Source: Ferrovibrio sp046294345 (GTDB taxonomy: Bacteria > Pseudomonadota > Alphaproteobacteria > Ferrovibrionales > Ferrovibrionaceae). From it: 64,000 nt of DNA. This document shows, piece by piece, positions 33,415-42,385 of this stretch (position 1 is its first letter; every line of letters begins with the position of its first letter). The notes below the pieces were generated by a model. That model made no database searches. It was given only the letters and a program-made list of their open reading frames with translations, and was not told the DNA's origin. A program made the translations under genes and the position numbers. Location: contig JBKBJT010000004.1 of the NCBI GenBank assembly GCA_046294345.1, positions 71,427 to 135,426 on the forward strand. The letters are read 5' to 3'.

Positions 33415-35367
33415 TCAGGGCTGCGAAAGTTCGTGATACTGGCGGGCGTAGAACATGCGATGCGCCGTCTGCGTCAGGGCGATGGCTTGCCGTTGGATCG
33501 TATCTGGGAGCGTTTTCTCGGATAGGCCCTCAAGTTGATAAGGCCCGGCCTTCATGCCATACCCCAGCAGATCACCCTTCGGGGTCAGGATCACGGCATG
33601 GCGGCCGTCGCCCACCGCGACATCGAAATTATGCGCCATGGCGATGCGACCGCCATTTTCGGGCACATGACGCAGATCGACGCCGAAGAACGGGCTGTCG
33701 TAGGACAGGCCGAGCAGGCCGAGCAGAGTCGGTCCGACATCCATACTGGAGCCTAGCGTGGTGCGACGCTCAGCGGCGATATGTTTCGGCGCCAGGAACA
33801 GCAAAGGCACCCGGAAAGCCTGTACCGGAATCTGCGCTGCCCCCCATACCTTCGGGCCATGGTCGCCGATCATCACGAAGACGGTGTCGTCGAACCATGG
33901 TTTCCGGCGGGCAGCATCGATGAACTGGCCCAGCGCCCAGTCGGCGTAGGCGGCGGCGTGGTCACGTTTGTTGGGCGCCGGTTTCAACGGCACGCGACCT
34001 TCCGGATAGAGGAACGGCCGGTGATTGGTGACAGTGAGTGCAGAGAAGAAGAATGGCTCGGGACCTGCGGCCAGCGTGTCGATGCGGTCCAGCGCCTCCT
34101 TGAACAGGTATTCATCGGCCACGCCCCAGATGGTTTTGAAGCTGCGATCCGCGATATCTCCCTCGCCCCAGACATGGTCGAAGCCGATGGTTTCCCAGAA
34201 ATGGCCCATATTGTCGAAGGCGGTGGGGCCGCCATAGAGGAACGCCGTCTGGTAACCGAATTTCTTCAACAGGAAGGGCAGCGAGTTCATCCCTTCCGAG
34301 CCGGCGCGGCGGGCCGTCGAGATGCCGGGGATCGGCGGGAAGGATGTGAAGATCGCCTCCAGCGCGCGCACCGTGCGATCGCCTGTCGCATAGATGTTGG
34401 TGAATAGCAGTCCGTCCTGTGCCAGGCGGTGCCAGTTGGGGGACATCGTTTGCCAGTAGTCTTTCTGCTTTTCGGTGAAGACATCCTCGAAATAAACCGA
34501 GCCGTAGGACTCCTCGAGAATCAACACGACATTCAGCTTTTTCACTGGTGCCGGTCCATTATCCACATACCGGCGCAGGCTGCGCTCGCTGGGGGCTGCC
34601 AGATCGGTGGTGTTGTCCTGCCGCACCATGGCGCGCAGCAGCGGAATGGCCTGGTCCTCAGGGATACCGGCATAGACGCCGTCGTATTTGCCGTCATTCG
34701 TGAAATAAGCGTTGAACAGACTATGCAGCCCATTCACCGCCAATTCGTTGATCGTGCGGTGCAGGGCGGGTTCGTAGGGGCCGCGCAGGATGAAGGGCAG
34801 AGCGAGCGCAGTAGCGAGTACACCGGTAGCCAATGCCCGTCGCCATTCGCCTGCAACTGGTGGTGCCTTCAGCGCGGCTTGCAGCGGCCGACGCAGCGGC
34901 CAGTAAATCAGCAGCACGACCAGCCCAATCGGAGGCATGTAATACCGCAGATCGAAGGATTCGCGGATGTTGCCGATCACCTCCTTGGGGAAGATCAGGT
35001 AATAGACCGCGATGCCGTTGAAGCGGCTGTTGAATTCCTGCCAGAAAAACAGCTCGGCCACCGCGCTGAACACCGCCACGCCCAGCAGCAGGATCAGCAG
35101 GGCATGGGCGGCGACTCGCCCGCTCCGCCAGCCGAAGGGCCGGCGCAGCAGATAGAGGCCAGCCAGAAAGGGCAAACCCAGCAGGATCGCCGTGGCGATG
35201 TCATCGGCCAGGCCGATCAGCCAGGCGGCGATGAATGGAGCGACGGCGGCCGGGGTGTCGAGTGCGACCCAGATGGTCAGGATCAGGCGCACGATTGCGG
35301 CCAAACCCAGAAAAACGGCCAGGCAGACCAGCCAGAAACGAAGGCGGGGTGGGATGCGGGAAATCAT
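33415..35367 (-). CDS. LTA synthase-like sulfatase-fold phosphoglycerol transferase
   Basis: A 650-aa membrane enzyme. About five transmembrane helices occupy the first 190 residues, then a periplasmic sulfatase-fold domain: VVLILEESYGSVYFE (metal-binding Glu), YATGDRTVRALEAIF with the Thr nucleophile, and MIGDHGPKVWG (metal-binding Asp/His). Gram-negative relatives transfer phosphoglycerol or phosphoethanolamine to periplasmic glucans or lipids. No opgGH genes are nearby. The TCS genes upstream on the same strand may regulate it, since they end 66 bp before its start. Confidence 0.87.
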   Translation of the reverse strand: MISRIPPRLRFWLVCLAVFLGLAAIVRLILTIWVALDTPAAVAPFIAAWLIGLADDIATAILLGLPFLAGLYLLRRPFGWRSGRVAAHALLILLLGVAVFSAVAELFFWQEFNSRFNGIAVYYLIFPKEVIGNIRESFDLRYYMPPIGLVVLLIYWPLRRPLQAALKAPPVAGEWRRALATGVLATALALPFILRGPYEPALHRTINELAVNGLHSLFNAYFTNDGKYDGVYAGIPEDQAIPLLRAMVRQDNTTDLAAPSERSLRRYVDNGPAPVKKLNVVLILEESYGSVYFEDVFTEKQKDYWQTMSPNWHRLAQDGLLFTNIYATGDRTVRALEAIFTSFPPIPGISTARRAGSEGMNSLPFLLKKFGYQTAFLYGGPTAFDNMGHFWETIGFDHVWGEGDIADRSFKTIWGVADEYLFKEALDRIDTLAAGPEPFFFSALTVTNHRPFLYPEGRVPLKPAPNKRDHAAAYADWALGQFIDAARRKPWFDDTVFVMIGDHGPKVWGAAQIPVQAFRVPLLFLAPKHIAAERRTTLGSSMDVGPTLLGLLGLSYDSPFFGVDLRHVPENGGRIAMAHNFDVAVGDGRHAVILTPKGDLLGYGMKAGPYQLEGLSEKTLPDTIQRQAIALTQTAHRMFYARQYHELSQP

Positions 35368-35433
35368 ACCCGCCTGCCTAGCGAGCCCGACTTACAGCAA
35401 GCTTACACGAGAGCCACAGGCAGGCGCGATTAG

Positions 35434-36828
35434 CTATTGGCCGGTCGTCTGAACCTGCAATGGAAGTCGAAGGATGAATTCGGCGCCTCCGCCAGGTGCG
35501 TCGCCCACCGAAACCTGCCCGCCATGGCTGCGCATGGTCTCGGCCACGATGGCCAGGCCCAGGCCCGCACCGGGATGCTGACGGTCGCGACCGCGCCAGA
35601 AGCGTTCGAAGATATGCTTGCGATGTTCAACCGGTATGCCAGGTCCATGGTCACGCACCGCGATGCTGCCATCAGGCGACACGATCACCATCACCTCGGT
35701 GCCCGGAGCGGTGTGGGCAAGAGCATTCTCCACCAGATTGCGCAGCGCATTTTCCAGCGCATCGGCCGAGGCTTCCACCAGCACCGGTTTTGAACTGGCG
35801 GTCAGAGCCACGGACTTGCCGTCACCAATGGCCAGCGGTGCCACGAAGGCCACCACAGTCTCGGCGATCCGGTTCAGGTCTGTGGGTTCGATTTTCAGCA
35901 TCGCGCCTTCCAGCCGCGAGACCTGCAGCAACTGATTTACCAGCCGGTTCATGCGACCGATGTCCTCGGCCAGGCAGCGGGTGTTGGCATCATCGGGCAG
36001 TTCTGCCAGGCGCGCGGTCAGAACGGCCAGCGGCGTGCGCAGTTCATGGGCCGCATTGGCGGTGAAGCGGCGCTGTATCTCGAAGCCCTGTTCCAGGCGG
36101 TCGAGCGCGCTGTTGATCGCCAGCGGCAGGGGCAGAATTTCCTCCGGCACGCCGTGTGTGGGCAGACGCAGGTTGCGTGTTTCCGGGCCGATCTGCCGGG
36201 CCCGCAGCGATAATTCCCGGATTGGCCCCAGGCTGGTGCGGATGGTCCAGATGGCGATGAACAGCGCCGCTGCCAGCACGACGGGCAGAGTCCAGACGAT
36301 GCGGGTGGCGAATTCGCTCAGCAGCGTGTCGACGAATACATCGGGATGAATACGACCCTGTGCAACGAAGATGCGATAACCGGCAGGCAGGTCGGCATCG
36401 TCGAGCAGGGCGTGATAGGGCGATTCCTGACCATCGGCATCCAGCAGCCGGAAAACGGAACCAGGCGTCATTCGTATGGCAGGGGGCAGATCCGAAACGC
36501 TTCGCCGCGCCTTGTCGCTGGAGGCAGCAACGATCCCGCCCTGCGCATCCAACACAGCGTACATGTAACCATCGCCGGACTCGCGATAGGCTTGCTGCAG
36601 TGACGCCGGCAGATCAATGACCAGCCGGCCATCGCGCAACTGGGCATGGCGCGCGACCTGGCTGGCCTGGACCTGCAGGCCGGCATCGTCGAGGTCGTCG
36701 AGGGCGAACCACGCATACTGGCTGATGACCAGGGCGACCAGCAGCATCGATCCCAGCAGCACCCCGCCCAACCGCCAGGCCAACCTGGCCTGCAGTGACC
36801 AGCCTGTATTCTGCCGGGTATCTGTCAT
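35434..36828 (-). CDS. Sensor histidine kinase (EnvZ/QseC-like)
   Basis: A 464-aa membrane kinase. TM1 (about 21-42), a periplasmic sensor of roughly 130 residues, TM2 (about 178-196), a HAMP linker, then the H-box FTANAAHELRTPL with His261, N-box LRNLVENALAHT, G1 VRDHGPGIP and G2 GAGLGLAIV. The layout is that of QseC/TctE kinases. Its ATG overlaps the regulator stop by 4 bp (ATGA), so the two are one operon. Stimulus unknown. Confidence 0.93.
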   Translation of the reverse strand: MTDTRQNTGWSLQARLAWRLGGVLLGSMLLVALVISQYAWFALDDLDDAGLQVQASQVARHAQLRDGRLVIDLPASLQQAYRESGDGYMYAVLDAQGGIVAASSDKARRSVSDLPPAIRMTPGSVFRLLDADGQESPYHALLDDADLPAGYRIFVAQGRIHPDVFVDTLLSEFATRIVWTLPVVLAAALFIAIWTIRTSLGPIRELSLRARQIGPETRNLRLPTHGVPEEILPLPLAINSALDRLEQGFEIQRRFTANAAHELRTPLAVLTARLAELPDDANTRCLAEDIGRMNRLVNQLLQVSRLEGAMLKIEPTDLNRIAETVVAFVAPLAIGDGKSVALTASSKPVLVEASADALENALRNLVENALAHTAPGTEVMVIVSPDGSIAVRDHGPGIPVEHRKHIFERFWRGRDRQHPGAGLGLAIVAETMRSHGGQVSVGDAPGGGAEFILRLPLQVQTTGQ

Positions 36829-37502
36829 GTCGCGTTGTCCGCCAGCATGTAGCCGACACCGCGCACAGTATGAATCTCGCCCGAGAAGCCGCCGCCTGCC
36901 AGCTTGCGGCGCAGACGATGCAGCAGAACCTCAAGCGAATTCGGGGTCACGTCGTCGTCGAAGCCATAGACGCGTTCCTCCAGGTGCCGTTTTGGCACCA
37001 CGCGGCCGCTACGCCGCAGAAGATTTTCCAGCAGGGTCATCTCGCGTGCGGTGAGGGCGAGCGGCCTGCCATCCACCGTCACTTCGCGACCGGCGGTGTC
37101 GAAGCGGATATTGCCGGTTTCCAGCACTACGCCCAGCGCCCCGCTCGGTCGGCGCAGGAGGGCTTTCAGGCGCGCGATCAGTTCCGGCATGGCAAACGGC
37201 TTGAGCAGATAATCGTCGGCGCCACTATTCAGGCCAGTGACACGGTCTTCCACTTCATCACGCGCGGTGAGAATCAGCACTGGCGTGGTATCGCGCCGGG
37301 CCCGCAGTTCCTGCAGGATGACAAGACCGTCTTCATCCGGCAAACCGAGATCCAGCACGATGGCATCGTACCGCGACGTGGACAGCGCCGTTCTGGCCAG
37401 TTCCACGGTACCGACGGCATCCACGGTGAAACCCGTCCGAGCCAGGCTGCGCTGGATCAGGTCAAGCAGGCTGGTTTCGTCTTCGATCAAAAGCAGGCGC
37501 AT
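36825..37502 (-). CDS. OmpR/PhoB-family response regulator
   Basis: A 225-aa transcription factor. The receiver has the acidic pair in LIEDET, the phosphoacceptor Asp51 (IVLDLGLPDEDG), Thr79 and Lys101 (LLKPFAMPELIARL). The C-terminal winged helix (LTAREMTLLENLLRRSGRVV, LHRLRRKL, VRGVGYML) binds DNA. It belongs to the QseB/TctD-like group. First gene of the two-component operon; the 286-bp gap to serC upstream contains the promoters of both. Confidence 0.94.
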   Translation of the reverse strand: MRLLLIEDETSLLDLIQRSLARTGFTVDAVGTVELARTALSTSRYDAIVLDLGLPDEDGLVILQELRARRDTTPVLILTARDEVEDRVTGLNSGADDYLLKPFAMPELIARLKALLRRPSGALGVVLETGNIRFDTAGREVTVDGRPLALTAREMTLLENLLRRSGRVVPKRHLEERVYGFDDDVTPNSLEVLLHRLRRKLAGGGFSGEIHTVRGVGYMLADNAT

Positions 37503-37734
37503 GATGGTGGGCGGGACGCGGTATCGGCAGGTTGGGGCGAGCCAAGTAGTCTCGGTCGGGCAGCTTACCGGCAGCTTACGGTAAAAAACATGAACGGGCA
37601 GGCCCGAAGGGGGAGATGGCCGCTCCGACCCGCCGATTTGCCTGCCTCAGCGGTCGTGCGGATCGCCTTGGACATGAAATTCCGGTGACTGCGGCGAAAT
37701 GGCCATTGCGCCCCTGGCCTGAGTCCGAGTAGAA

Positions 37735-37785
37735 GGGCGGCGGGACACGCCCCCCCAACGGGGCGCTTACTATCTGGAAGGATAG
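37735..37785 (+). ncRNA. Structured serC leader (candidate serC-motif RNA)
   Basis: Two mutually exclusive stems share CGCCC(C) at 37748-37753: with GGGCG (37735-37739) or with GGGGCG (37760-37765). A third stem CTATC/GATAG (37770-37774 and 37781-37785) folds over the Shine-Dalgarno GGAAGGA, 3 nt before the ATG. The serC motif described in alphaproteobacteria lies in this position before serC-serA operons. I cannot align to the family model from memory, so the name is provisional. The rest of the gap (37503-37734) shows no other feature. Confidence 0.55.
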
Positions 37786-37788
37786 ACA

Positions 37789-38973
37789 ATGACCAAGCCT
37801 GCCGCGCGCCCTGCCGCAAAACCGGCCCGTGCGCATTTCTCCTCCGGCCCCTGCGCCAAGCGCCCCGGCTGGACCCCCGAAATCCTGAAAAACGCCCTGG
37901 TTGGCCGCTCGCATCGTTCGAAAGAGGGCAAGGCCCGTCTGGTCGAGGCCATCGAGCTGCACCGCAAGATCCTGGGCATTCCGGCCGACTACCGGATCGG
38001 CATCGTGCCGGCTTCCGATACCGGCGCCGTCGAGATGGCTTTGTGGTCGCTGCTCGGCCCGCGCGGCGTCGACGTACTGGCCTGGGAAAGCTTCGGCTCT
38101 GGCTGGGGTGGCGACATTTCCAAGGAGCTCAAGCTCAAGGATGTCCGCACGCTCAAGGCCGGCTATGGCGAGATTCCCGACCTGAAACAGGTGGACTGGA
38201 CCCGCGATGTGGTCTTCACCTGGAACGGCACCACCTCGGGCGTGAAGGTTCCCAACGGCGACTGGATCGCCGACAACCGTGAAGGCCTGTCAATCTGCGA
38301 CGCCACCTCGGCGGTGTTCGCCATGGACCTGCCTTGGTCCAAGCTGGATGTCACCACATGGTCGTGGCAGAAGGCGACCGGCGGCGAGGCCGCGCATGGC
38401 ATGATCGTGCTCAGCCCGCGCGCAGTGCAGCGCCTGGAGACCTATACTCCGGCATGGCCGCTGCCGAAGATCTTCCGCATGGCCAAAGACGGCAAGCTGA
38501 TCGAAGGCATCTTCAAGGGCGAGACGATCAACACGCCATCCATGCTCTGCGTCGAAGACATCATCGACGCCCTGAAATGGGGTGAGAGTGTCGGCGGCCT
38601 GCAGGGCATGATCGCCCGCTCGGAAGCCAACCTGAAGACGATCGCCGACTGGGCTGCCAAGACCGACTGGGTCGGTTTCCTGGCCAGTGATCCTGCCGTG
38701 CGGTCCAACACCTCGATCTGCCTCAAGGTGGTTGATCCGTGGTTCACCGCCCTGGGTCCGAAGGACCAGGAGGCGGCAGCCAAGCAGATTGCCGGCCTGC
38801 TGGAGAAAGAGGGCGTGGCGCTGGATATCGGCGCCTATCGCGACGCACCTCCGGGCCTGCGTATCTGGGGCGGCGCCACGGTGGATACCGCCGATGTGGC
38901 CGCGTTGTGCCCCTGGCTGGACTGGGCCTTCGCCGAGGTGAGGGCCACCTACAAGCCGGCCGCAGCCGCCTGA
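37789..38973 (+). CDS. serC: Phosphoserine aminotransferase
   Basis: Converts 3-phosphohydroxypyruvate to 3-phosphoserine with glutamate; PLP-dependent. The 394-aa protein is of the longer alphaproteobacterial/methanogen type, beginning ARAHFSSGPCAKRPGW. PLP lysine K195 lies in SWQKATGGEA. Other marks: VFTWNGTTSGVKVPNG and INTPSMLCVEDIIDALKW. It heads the serine operon with serA, behind a structured leader. Confidence 0.95.
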   Translation: MTKPAARPAAKPARAHFSSGPCAKRPGWTPEILKNALVGRSHRSKEGKARLVEAIELHRKILGIPADYRIGIVPASDTGAVEMALWSLLGPRGVDVLAWESFGSGWGGDISKELKLKDVRTLKAGYGEIPDLKQVDWTRDVVFTWNGTTSGVKVPNGDWIADNREGLSICDATSAVFAMDLPWSKLDVTTWSWQKATGGEAAHGMIVLSPRAVQRLETYTPAWPLPKIFRMAKDGKLIEGIFKGETINTPSMLCVEDIIDALKWGESVGGLQGMIARSEANLKTIADWAAKTDWVGFLASDPAVRSNTSICLKVVDPWFTALGPKDQEAAAKQIAGLLEKEGVALDIGAYRDAPPGLRIWGGATVDTADVAALCPWLDWAFAEVRATYKPAAAA

Positions 38974-38985
38974 TCATACTTTGAA

Positions 38986-39014
38986 CGGGCGCCGCGGTTG
39001 CGGCGCCCGATTTT
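38986..39014 (+). terminator. Hairpin with short U-tract between serC and serA
   Basis: CGGGCGCCGC (38986-38995) and GCGGCGCCCG (39000-39009) form a perfect 10-bp stem on a GGTT loop, followed by ATTTT. It resembles a weak intrinsic terminator inside the operon. It could lower serA relative to serC or stabilise the serC message. Confidence 0.6.
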
Positions 39015-39042
39015 GCTCCATTCCAAATTCGAGGACTACACC

Positions 39043-40617
39043 ATGGTCAAGGTTCTGATTTCCGACGAACTGAGCCCGGCCGCCGTCGACATCTTCAAGT
39101 CGCGTGGCGTGCAGGTCGATATCAAGACGGGCCTGAAGCCCGAGGAGTTGCTGGCCATCATCGGGGATTATGATGGCCTGGCGATCCGTTCGGCCACCAA
39201 GGTCACCGCCAAGGTGTTGGAAGCCGCCTCCAAGCTGAAGGTCGTCGGTCGTGCCGGCATCGGCGTAGACAATGTCGACATTCCGGCCGCCACCGCGCGC
39301 GGCGTCTGCGTGATGAACACGCCATTCGGCAATTCGATCACCACCGCCGAGCATGCCGTGGCCATGATGATGGCGCTGGCCCGCGAAATCCCGCAGGCTG
39401 ACCGCTCTACCCAAGCCGGCAAGTGGGAGAAAAACCGCTTCATGGGCGTCGAGCTGTATGGCAAGACGCTGGGCCTGATCGGCTGCGGCAATATCGGCTC
39501 CATCGTGGCCGATCGGGCCCAGGGCCTGAAGATGCGCGTGGTGGGCTACGATCCGTTCCTGACGCCCGAGCGCGCCACGGCACTGGGCATCGAGAAGGTC
39601 GAGTTGGACGAGTTGCTGGCCCGCGCCGATTTCATCAGCCTGCACACCCCGCTGACCGAGCAGACCAAGAACATCCTGGATGCCAAGGCACTGGCCAAGT
39701 GCAAGAAGGGCGTGCGGATCGTCAATTGCGCCCGCGGCGGTCTGGTCAACGAGGCCGACCTGAAGGCGGCTTTGGACAGCGGCCATGTCTCGGGCGCGGC
39801 TTTCGACGTATTTGTCACCGAGCCGGCCAAGGAGAACGTGCTGTTTGGCCACGAGCGCTTCATTGCCACCCCGCATCTCGGCGCCTCGACCAACGAGGCG
39901 CAGGAGAATGTCGCCCTGCAGGTGGCCGAGCAGATTTCCGATTACCTGATCTCCGGCGCCGTCACTAACGCGTTGAACATGCCTTCGGTCTCGGCGGAAG
40001 ACGCGCCGAAACTGAAACCCTACATGAAGCTGGCCGAACAGCTCGGCAGCTTCGTCGGCCAACTGGCCGAAGCCAATCTGACCAAGGTGATGATCGAATA
40101 CGAAGGCCATGTGGCGACGCTGAACACGCGCCCGCTGACCGCCATCGTGCTGGAGGGCCTGTTGCGCCGCCAGCTCGACAGCGTCAACATGGTCAACGCT
40201 CCGCTGGTGGCCAAGGAGCGCAACATCGAGGTCTCCGAGGTGAAGCATGATCGCGAGGGCGACTACCACACGCTGATGCGCGTTACGATCCATGCCGACA
40301 AGGTGCGGCATCTGTCGGGTACGCTGTTCGCTGATAAACGGCCGCGCGTGGTGGAGATCAAGGGCATCGACATCGACGCCGAACTCGGCCCGAACATGCT
40401 CTATGTCACCAATGAAGACAAACCGGGCTTCATCGGCCGGCTGGGTACTGTGCTGGGCGATGCTGGCATCAATATCGCCACCTTCCATCTCGGCCGCGCC
40501 GCGCGGGGCCAGGAAGCCATCTGCCTGGTCGAGGTCGATGGTCCGATTCCGGCCGCCGTCGCTGCCAAGGTGAAGGAAATTCCCGGCGTACGGCAGGCCA
40601 CCCCGTTGCAGTTCTGA
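39043..40617 (+). CDS. serA: D-3-phosphoglycerate dehydrogenase (long form with ACT domain)
   Basis: First committed step of serine synthesis. The 524-aa long-form enzyme has the catalytic/NAD Rossmann domains (GLIGCGNIGSIVADRA, NCARGGLVNEADL with the catalytic Arg, HLGASTNEAQ with the catalytic His), an intervening ASB domain and a C-terminal ACT domain (about 450-524) for serine feedback. ATG at 39043 follows GAGGA; the reading from 38998 would start inside the preceding hairpin. Intact. Confidence 0.96.
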   Translation: MVKVLISDELSPAAVDIFKSRGVQVDIKTGLKPEELLAIIGDYDGLAIRSATKVTAKVLEAASKLKVVGRAGIGVDNVDIPAATARGVCVMNTPFGNSITTAEHAVAMMMALAREIPQADRSTQAGKWEKNRFMGVELYGKTLGLIGCGNIGSIVADRAQGLKMRVVGYDPFLTPERATALGIEKVELDELLARADFISLHTPLTEQTKNILDAKALAKCKKGVRIVNCARGGLVNEADLKAALDSGHVSGAAFDVFVTEPAKENVLFGHERFIATPHLGASTNEAQENVALQVAEQISDYLISGAVTNALNMPSVSAEDAPKLKPYMKLAEQLGSFVGQLAEANLTKVMIEYEGHVATLNTRPLTAIVLEGLLRRQLDSVNMVNAPLVAKERNIEVSEVKHDREGDYHTLMRVTIHADKVRHLSGTLFADKRPRVVEIKGIDIDAELGPNMLYVTNEDKPGFIGRLGTVLGDAGINIATFHLGRAARGQEAICLVEVDGPIPAAVAAKVKEIPGVRQATPLQF

Positions 40618-40701
40618 TCTCGTCAAGCGCGATTCGTCGCTTTACGCGGGTCGGGCCGGCCGCTTTACTGGCAATTGCCTCTCCGTAACAGGGAGCCTGC
40701 C

Positions 40702-40971
40702 ATGGCCCGCCCGACCCGTTCTGTTTTTACCTTGCTCCTGCCACTGGCCTTGATTGCCTGCGGGCCGCCTTCGACCGATGAGGCTCTGCGCAAGGCCGAG
40801 AAGGCCGGCACGAAGGGCGAACTGGAAAAGGCACTCGGTCGACCGAGTGAAATCCAGAAACTCGGCCCGCTGGAACAGTGGAGCTATAAGACCAGCGATG
40901 GCTCGGTAACGTTTGTGATTGCCGGTGACAAGGTCACGCTCGCTTCGGGCGGTACGACAAAAAAGAATTGA
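40702..40971 (+). CDS. Small predicted lipoprotein
   Basis: An 89-aa protein with a signal peptide ending in a lipobox, LIAC (Cys20), so probably a lipid-anchored outer- or inner-membrane protein. The mature part, about 70 residues, contains KGELEKALGRPSEIQKLGP and QWSYKTSDGSVTFVI, similar to small SmpA/BamE-like folds by pattern only. The ATG at 40702 has GGGAG 7 nt upstream. Function unknown. Confidence 0.75.
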   Translation: MARPTRSVFTLLLPLALIACGPPSTDEALRKAEKAGTKGELEKALGRPSEIQKLGPLEQWSYKTSDGSVTFVIAGDKVTLASGGTTKKN

Positions 40972-40981
40972 ATCCGTCTGC

Positions 40982-41677
40982 TCAGGTGGCGGGTGGGTAA
41001 TCCCGCCCGCCAAAAATAGCGCTGCCTACCCGCACATGGGTGGCGCCCAGCATCACCGCCGTGTCGAAATCGCCGCTCATGCCCATGCTGAGCTGATCAA
41101 GTCCGTTGCGCTTCGCGATCTTGTTCAGCAGTGCGAAATGCGGCGCCGGTTCTTCCTCAGCGGGTGGGATGCACATCAGGCCCACCACCGGCAGGTCCAG
41201 TGCGCGGCAAGTCGCAATGAAGGCATCGGCGTCTTGCGGCGCGCAGCCAGCCTTCTGCGGTTCCTCGCCGGTATTCACCTGCACGAAGCAGGGCAGGCGG
41301 CGGCCGCTTTTCCCGAATTCTTTCGCCAGTTCCTGCGCCAGGCTTTCGCGGTCGAGCGTATGGATCACGTCGAAATGGGCCACCGCCTGCTTCACTTTGT
41401 TGGTCTGCAACGGACCGATCAGATGCAGCACCAGGTCGGGATACGTCTCGCGCAGGGGCGGATATTTCGCCATGCCTTCCTGTACGCGGTTTTCGCCGAA
41501 ATGGCGCTGGCCGGCAGCCAGGGCCTCGATAATGGCTTCGGCCGGGAAGGTTTTGGCCACGGCGATCAGGGTCACGCCGGCCGGATCGCGGCCGGCTTCG
41601 GCTGCGGCCTCGGTAATCTGGTGGCGCACGGCGGCGAGGCGCTGGGCGAGAGAGGCTTCCGGCGGGGATACGGTCAT
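40982..41677 (-). CDS. YggS family PLP homeostasis protein
   Basis: A 231-aa monomeric PLP-binding barrel (PLPHP). The PLP lysine lies in LIAVAKTFPA near residue 40; FGENRVQEG, LIGPLQTNKV, CFVQVNTGEE and LSMGMSGDFDTAV are all typical. It controls free PLP and affects amino-acid pools rather than catalysing a reaction. The ATG at 41677 is preferred; a longer reading to 41773 would overlap the divergent ThiE-like gene. Divergent start-to-start gap of 14 bp. Confidence 0.93.
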   Translation of the reverse strand: MTVSPPEASLAQRLAAVRHQITEAAAEAGRDPAGVTLIAVAKTFPAEAIIEALAAGQRHFGENRVQEGMAKYPPLRETYPDLVLHLIGPLQTNKVKQAVAHFDVIHTLDRESLAQELAKEFGKSGRRLPCFVQVNTGEEPQKAGCAPQDADAFIATCRALDLPVVGLMCIPPAEEEPAPHFALLNKIAKRNGLDQLSMGMSGDFDTAVMLGATHVRVGSAIFGGRDYPPAT

Positions 41678-41691
41678 GGCAGGCTGCGGCA

Positions 41692-42327
41692 ATGAATCGA
41701 CATCGGCGCACGCTAGCAACCCGGTCGGTCGGACGAAAGCCCCCCAGTCGGACTGGATTGGGTCGGCCTGCATCGTGGCCAGGTCTGATCCTGCTCACCG
41801 ATGCCCGGCGGCTGCCCGATCCATTACCGGCGCTGCGCCGCCTACCGCAGGGCAGCGCGGTGATCCTGCGGCATTACGAATGGCCCTATGTGCGTCGTTT
41901 GGCCCTGGCGCGTGCCATGGCCGATCTGTGCCGGCAGCGCGGCCTGATCCTGCTGGTGGCCGGTGATGCGAGGCTGGCCCGTGCGGTCGGTGCGGCAGGT
42001 GTACATCTGCCGCAGGGATTGCTGCCGTTGGCAACGGGATTGCGGCGGCAGTTCGGGATGGTGACCGCGGCGGCCCATGATGCCGGCGCGGTGGCGCTGG
42101 CGGCGCGGGCCGGAGCTGATGCGGTTCTGGTTTCCCCGGTCTTTGCCACGCCCAGCCACCCCGGCGCAAAGGGACTCGGAGCAGTACGCTTTGCCGCTCT
42201 GGCGCGTCATGCGCGGCGCAAGGGCCTGCGGGTCTATGCCCTGGGGGGGGTGAACGCGGCGACGGCGCGGCGCCTCAAGGCAATAGCCATGGCCGGCATC
42301 GCCGGGATTAGCGATATTGTGCCATAA
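41692..42327 (+). CDS. Thiamine phosphate synthase-like protein (ThiE/TenI family)
   Basis: A 211-aa TIM-barrel protein. PGLILLTDARRLPDPLPAL, GSAVILRHYE, GVHLPQGLL, TAAAHDAGA and VLVSPVFATPSHPGAKGLG follow the ThiE/TenI pattern. The classical phosphate-binding end (GG-(I/V)-...GVAVVSAI) is replaced by ALGGVNAATARRLKAIAMAGIAGISDIV. It may be a true but divergent ThiE or a TenI-like paralogue. The first 30 residues are poorly conserved and the start is uncertain (ATG 41692; TTG at codon 23). No other thi genes are nearby. Confidence 0.78.
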   Translation: MNRHRRTLATRSVGRKPPSRTGLGRPASWPGLILLTDARRLPDPLPALRRLPQGSAVILRHYEWPYVRRLALARAMADLCRQRGLILLVAGDARLARAVGAAGVHLPQGLLPLATGLRRQFGMVTAAAHDAGAVALAARAGADAVLVSPVFATPSHPGAKGLGAVRFAALARHARRKGLRVYALGGVNAATARRLKAIAMAGIAGISDIVP

Positions 42328-42363
42328 AAAAACCGCCGCCATCCGAAGATGGCGGCGGCTTTT
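42326..42363. terminator. Strong bidirectional terminator
   Basis: CCGCCGCCATC (42333-42343) and GATGGCGGCGG (42348-42358) make an 11-bp stem. On the minus strand the loop is C(TTCG)G, a very stable tetraloop, followed by seven T; on the plus strand CTTTT follows. It serves the porin gene (-) and the ThiE-like gene (+), whose stop codon overlaps the A-run. Confidence 0.92.
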
Positions 42364-42385
42364 GATGCCGTCCGGTGGGATCGGG

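Noticed and set aside
38974..40626. 550-codon open frame opposite serA
   Set aside because: It is the antisense shadow of a fully conserved serA; its predicted protein is Arg/His/Gln-rich and matches no fold. High GC and codon bias of the sense gene keep the frame open.
40982..41773. Upstream start of YggS at 41773
   Set aside because: It would overlap the divergent ThiE-like gene by 82 bp and adds 32 residues unlike any YggS N-terminus; ATG at 41677 fits the family.
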